A program made the position numbers and the translations under genes. Source: Pseudomonadota bacterium (GTDB taxonomy: Bacteria; Pseudomonadota; Alphaproteobacteria; Acetobacterales; Acetobacteraceae). Taken from it: a stretch of 64,000 nucleotides of DNA. Of this stretch, positions 62,634-64,000 are shown piece after piece; position 1 is the stretch's first letter, and each line of letters opens with the position of its first letter. The notes beneath the pieces are model-generated. The model saw only the letters and a list, made by a program, of their open reading frames with translations. It searched no databases and was not told the origin of the DNA. Location of the stretch: NCBI GenBank assembly GCA_021846225.1, contig JAJZCG010000002.1, positions 35,940 to 99,939 on the forward strand, given 5' to 3'.

Positions 62634-64000
62634 CCCGCATGCGCCCTGAAGCCGCCGACGCCGCGCTCGATCTCGGTGACATGGCGGGGCCGCAGACCGC
62701 TGGCATCCGTTAGCCCGCAGGAATGCGCGATCATCTCCACCTCCTCGATCAGCCGTCCGGCATAGCGGCTCACCCGCACCGCCTTGTCCGCCGGGTCCAG
62801 CCCCGCGATCAACCGCGGGTCCGCGGCGGTCACCCCGGTCGGGCAGCGCCCGGAGCCGCATTTCATCGCCTGGATGCAGCCGAGCGAGAACATGAAGCCC
62901 CGCGCGGAGGAAACGAAATCCGCCCCCATGCACAGCGCCCAGGCCACCTTGTCCGGCGTTATCAACTTACCCGCCGCGATGATGCGTATCCGCCCGGTCA
63001 GCCCGTGTTCATCGCGCAGCGCCACCGCATAGGGCAGCGCCTGGGTGATCGGCAGCCCCATATAGTCGGCCAGCGGCTCCGGCGCCGCGCCGGTGCCGCC
63101 CTCGCCGCCGTCCACCTGAATATAGTCGGGGCAATGCTCCGGGTTCTCCGCACAGTCACTGAACCATTCATCGAGAAAGCGCGGATCGCCAACGACGAAC
63201 TTAACCCCCACCGGCTTGCCGGTGATCCCCCGCACCCGCGCGATGAACGCGCCCAGCTCGGCGATGTTGGCGATGTCACGATGGCGGTTGGGGGAGATGC
63301 TGTCGCGCCCTTCGGGAATACCGCGAATCGCGGCGATTTCCGCCGTCACCTTGCCGCCCGGCAGCACGCCGCCCTTGCCCGGCTTGGCCCCCTGCGCCAG
63401 CTTCACCTCGAACATCTTCACCTGCGGTATCGCCGCGATCTCGCGCAGCCGCGCCTCGGAAAGTTCGCCGTTGGCATCACGCACCCCATATTTGGCGGTG
63501 CCGATCTGCATGATGATATCCGCCCCGCCCTCCAGATGGAATTTCGAGAGCCCGCCCTCGCCGGTGCTCATCCACACGCCCGCGAGCTTCGCCCCGCGCG
63601 AGAGCGCGCTCACCGCCGCATGGCTCAGCGCGCCATAGCTCATGCCCGAGATGTTGAAAAAATGCTGCCCCATGTAAGGCTGCGCGCACGCCCCCGGGCC
63701 GCTGGCGATGCCGATCAGCTTGCCGGGGAAATGCAGCTTCTCCTCATCGAGCACCGGAAACGCGGCATTGCGGAACACAAAACTCGGCACATTCTCCGAG
63801 CCGAAGCTCACCAGATTGGAAACCCCTTTCGCCGAGCGGTACACCCAGCTGCGCTCCAGCCGGTTGAACGGCCGCTCCGCCCAGTCGGGCAGATACTGGT
63901 ACTGGCGCATATATTCGCCCCAGGTCTCGGCGAAATAGCGAAAATGCCCGATAACGGGAAAATTCCGCAGCACCGTGTGCTTTTGCTGATGCGTGTCGCG
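62630..64000 (-). CDS. FMN-binding glutamate-synthase-family protein, 5' truncated by window edge
   Basis: The visible 456 residues correspond to the FMN and Fe-S part of glutamate synthase as a stand-alone protein. They show YGALSHAAVSALSRGA, TGEGGLSKFH, a DGGEGGTGAAPEPLAD FMN-phosphate site, and the cluster cysteines C-x5-C-x4-C in GCIQAMKCGSGRCPTGV. Upstream codons beyond the nominal start continue with RDTHQQKHTVLRNFPVIGH, family-like, so the start lies past the window end. Such proteins are common in proteobacteria and their exact substrate is often unproven. Confidence 0.92.
   Translation of the reverse strand, partial: RDTHQQKHTVLRNFPVIGHFRYFAETWGEYMRQYQYLPDWAERPFNRLERSWVYRSAKGVSNLVSFGSENVPSFVFRNAAFPVLDEEKLHFPGKLIGIASGPGACAQPYMGQHFFNISGMSYGALSHAAVSALSRGAKLAGVWMSTGEGGLSKFHLEGGADIIMQIGTAKYGVRDANGELSEARLREIAAIPQVKMFEVKLAQGAKPGKGGVLPGGKVTAEIAAIRGIPEGRDSISPNRHRDIANIAELGAFIARVRGITGKPVGVKFVVGDPRFLDEWFSDCAENPEHCPDYIQVDGGEGGTGAAPEPLADYMGLPITQALPYAVALRDEHGLTGRIRIIAAGKLITPDKVAWALCMGADFVSSARGFMFSLGCIQAMKCGSGRCPTGVTAADPRLIAGLDPADKAVRVSRYAGRLIEEVEMIAHSCGLTDASGLRPRHVTEIERGVGGFRAHAG

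Overview
The window is a gene-dense, GC-rich stretch of bacterial chromosome without phage, IS elements, rRNA or recognisable tRNA genes. The gene families suggest an alphaproteobacterium, probably Acetobacteraceae/Rhodospirillales: a CheA/STAS/CheD chemotaxis operon, an Rrf2 regulator with a RirA/IscR-like cysteine cluster, a ubiE-coaBC-dut run, and an argS-SPOR-nagZ-scpAB-tatBC-serS run. The family placement is an inference from gene content. Most genes sit in tight same-strand runs with ATGA, GTGA, TTGA or TAATG overlaps, so translational coupling is the rule.

Layout. (1) 1-5114, plus strand: the end of glnE, a Bcp peroxiredoxin, a GT8-like glycosyltransferase and a GAF-GGDEF diguanylate cyclase. 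(2) 5115-8386: mutM on the minus strand, then ubiE-coaBC-dut, closed by a strong terminator whose stem contains the dut stop codon. (3) 8500-10000: a secreted Sel1-repeat protein, a tandem 42-bp duplication with small palindromes, and a DUF2892 membrane protein. (4) 10089-14665: a two-gene ABC importer (double permease plus ATPase with an extra C-terminal domain, no binding protein nearby) and an orphan RND-type outer-membrane factor. (5) 14881-25500, minus strand: one 11-gene chemotaxis operon, mcp-STAS-cheY-cheA-cheW-cheR-cheB-cheD-(small CheZ-like ORF)-mcp-cheW. (6) 25718-27383: a CpaE/TadZ-like ATPase and a cold-shock protein. (7) 27550-36510: an MdtABC-type drug efflux operon (adaptor, two RND pumps, outer-membrane factor). 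(8) 36621-46280, minus strand: dgt-argS-SPOR-nagZ-M50 protease-scpA-scpB-chaC-tatB-tatC-serS, an 11-gene housekeeping run. (9) 46344-52522: erpA-xth, an Rrf2 regulator, a GFA-family protein, a FAD oxidoreductase and a tandem GT4 glycosyltransferase. (10) 52483-57374: a transglutaminase-DUF2126 protein with a tiny coupled ORF, and tyrS. (11) 57411-64000: two convergent GT87-type membrane glycosyltransferases, one interrupted by a frameshift at a C6 tract, anmK, a GT-C-like membrane protein and an FMN-dependent glutamate-synthase-family protein cut by the window edge.

Themes. The chemotaxis operon is the most coherent system: two receptors with nearly identical signalling domains, the full adaptation set (CheR, CheB, CheD), and a small helical ORF with a D-x3-Q motif in helix context that could be the missing phosphatase. 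Envelope functions are prominent (efflux, Tat export, muropeptide recycling by nagZ and anmK, several glycosyltransferases). I found no defence system, CRISPR array or mobile element. The most unusual items are the CheZ-like ORF, the palindromic 42-bp duplication, the frameshifted GT87 gene, a MutM lacking the usual last zinc cysteine, a low-complexity insertion in one RND pump, and a tat cluster with no tatA.
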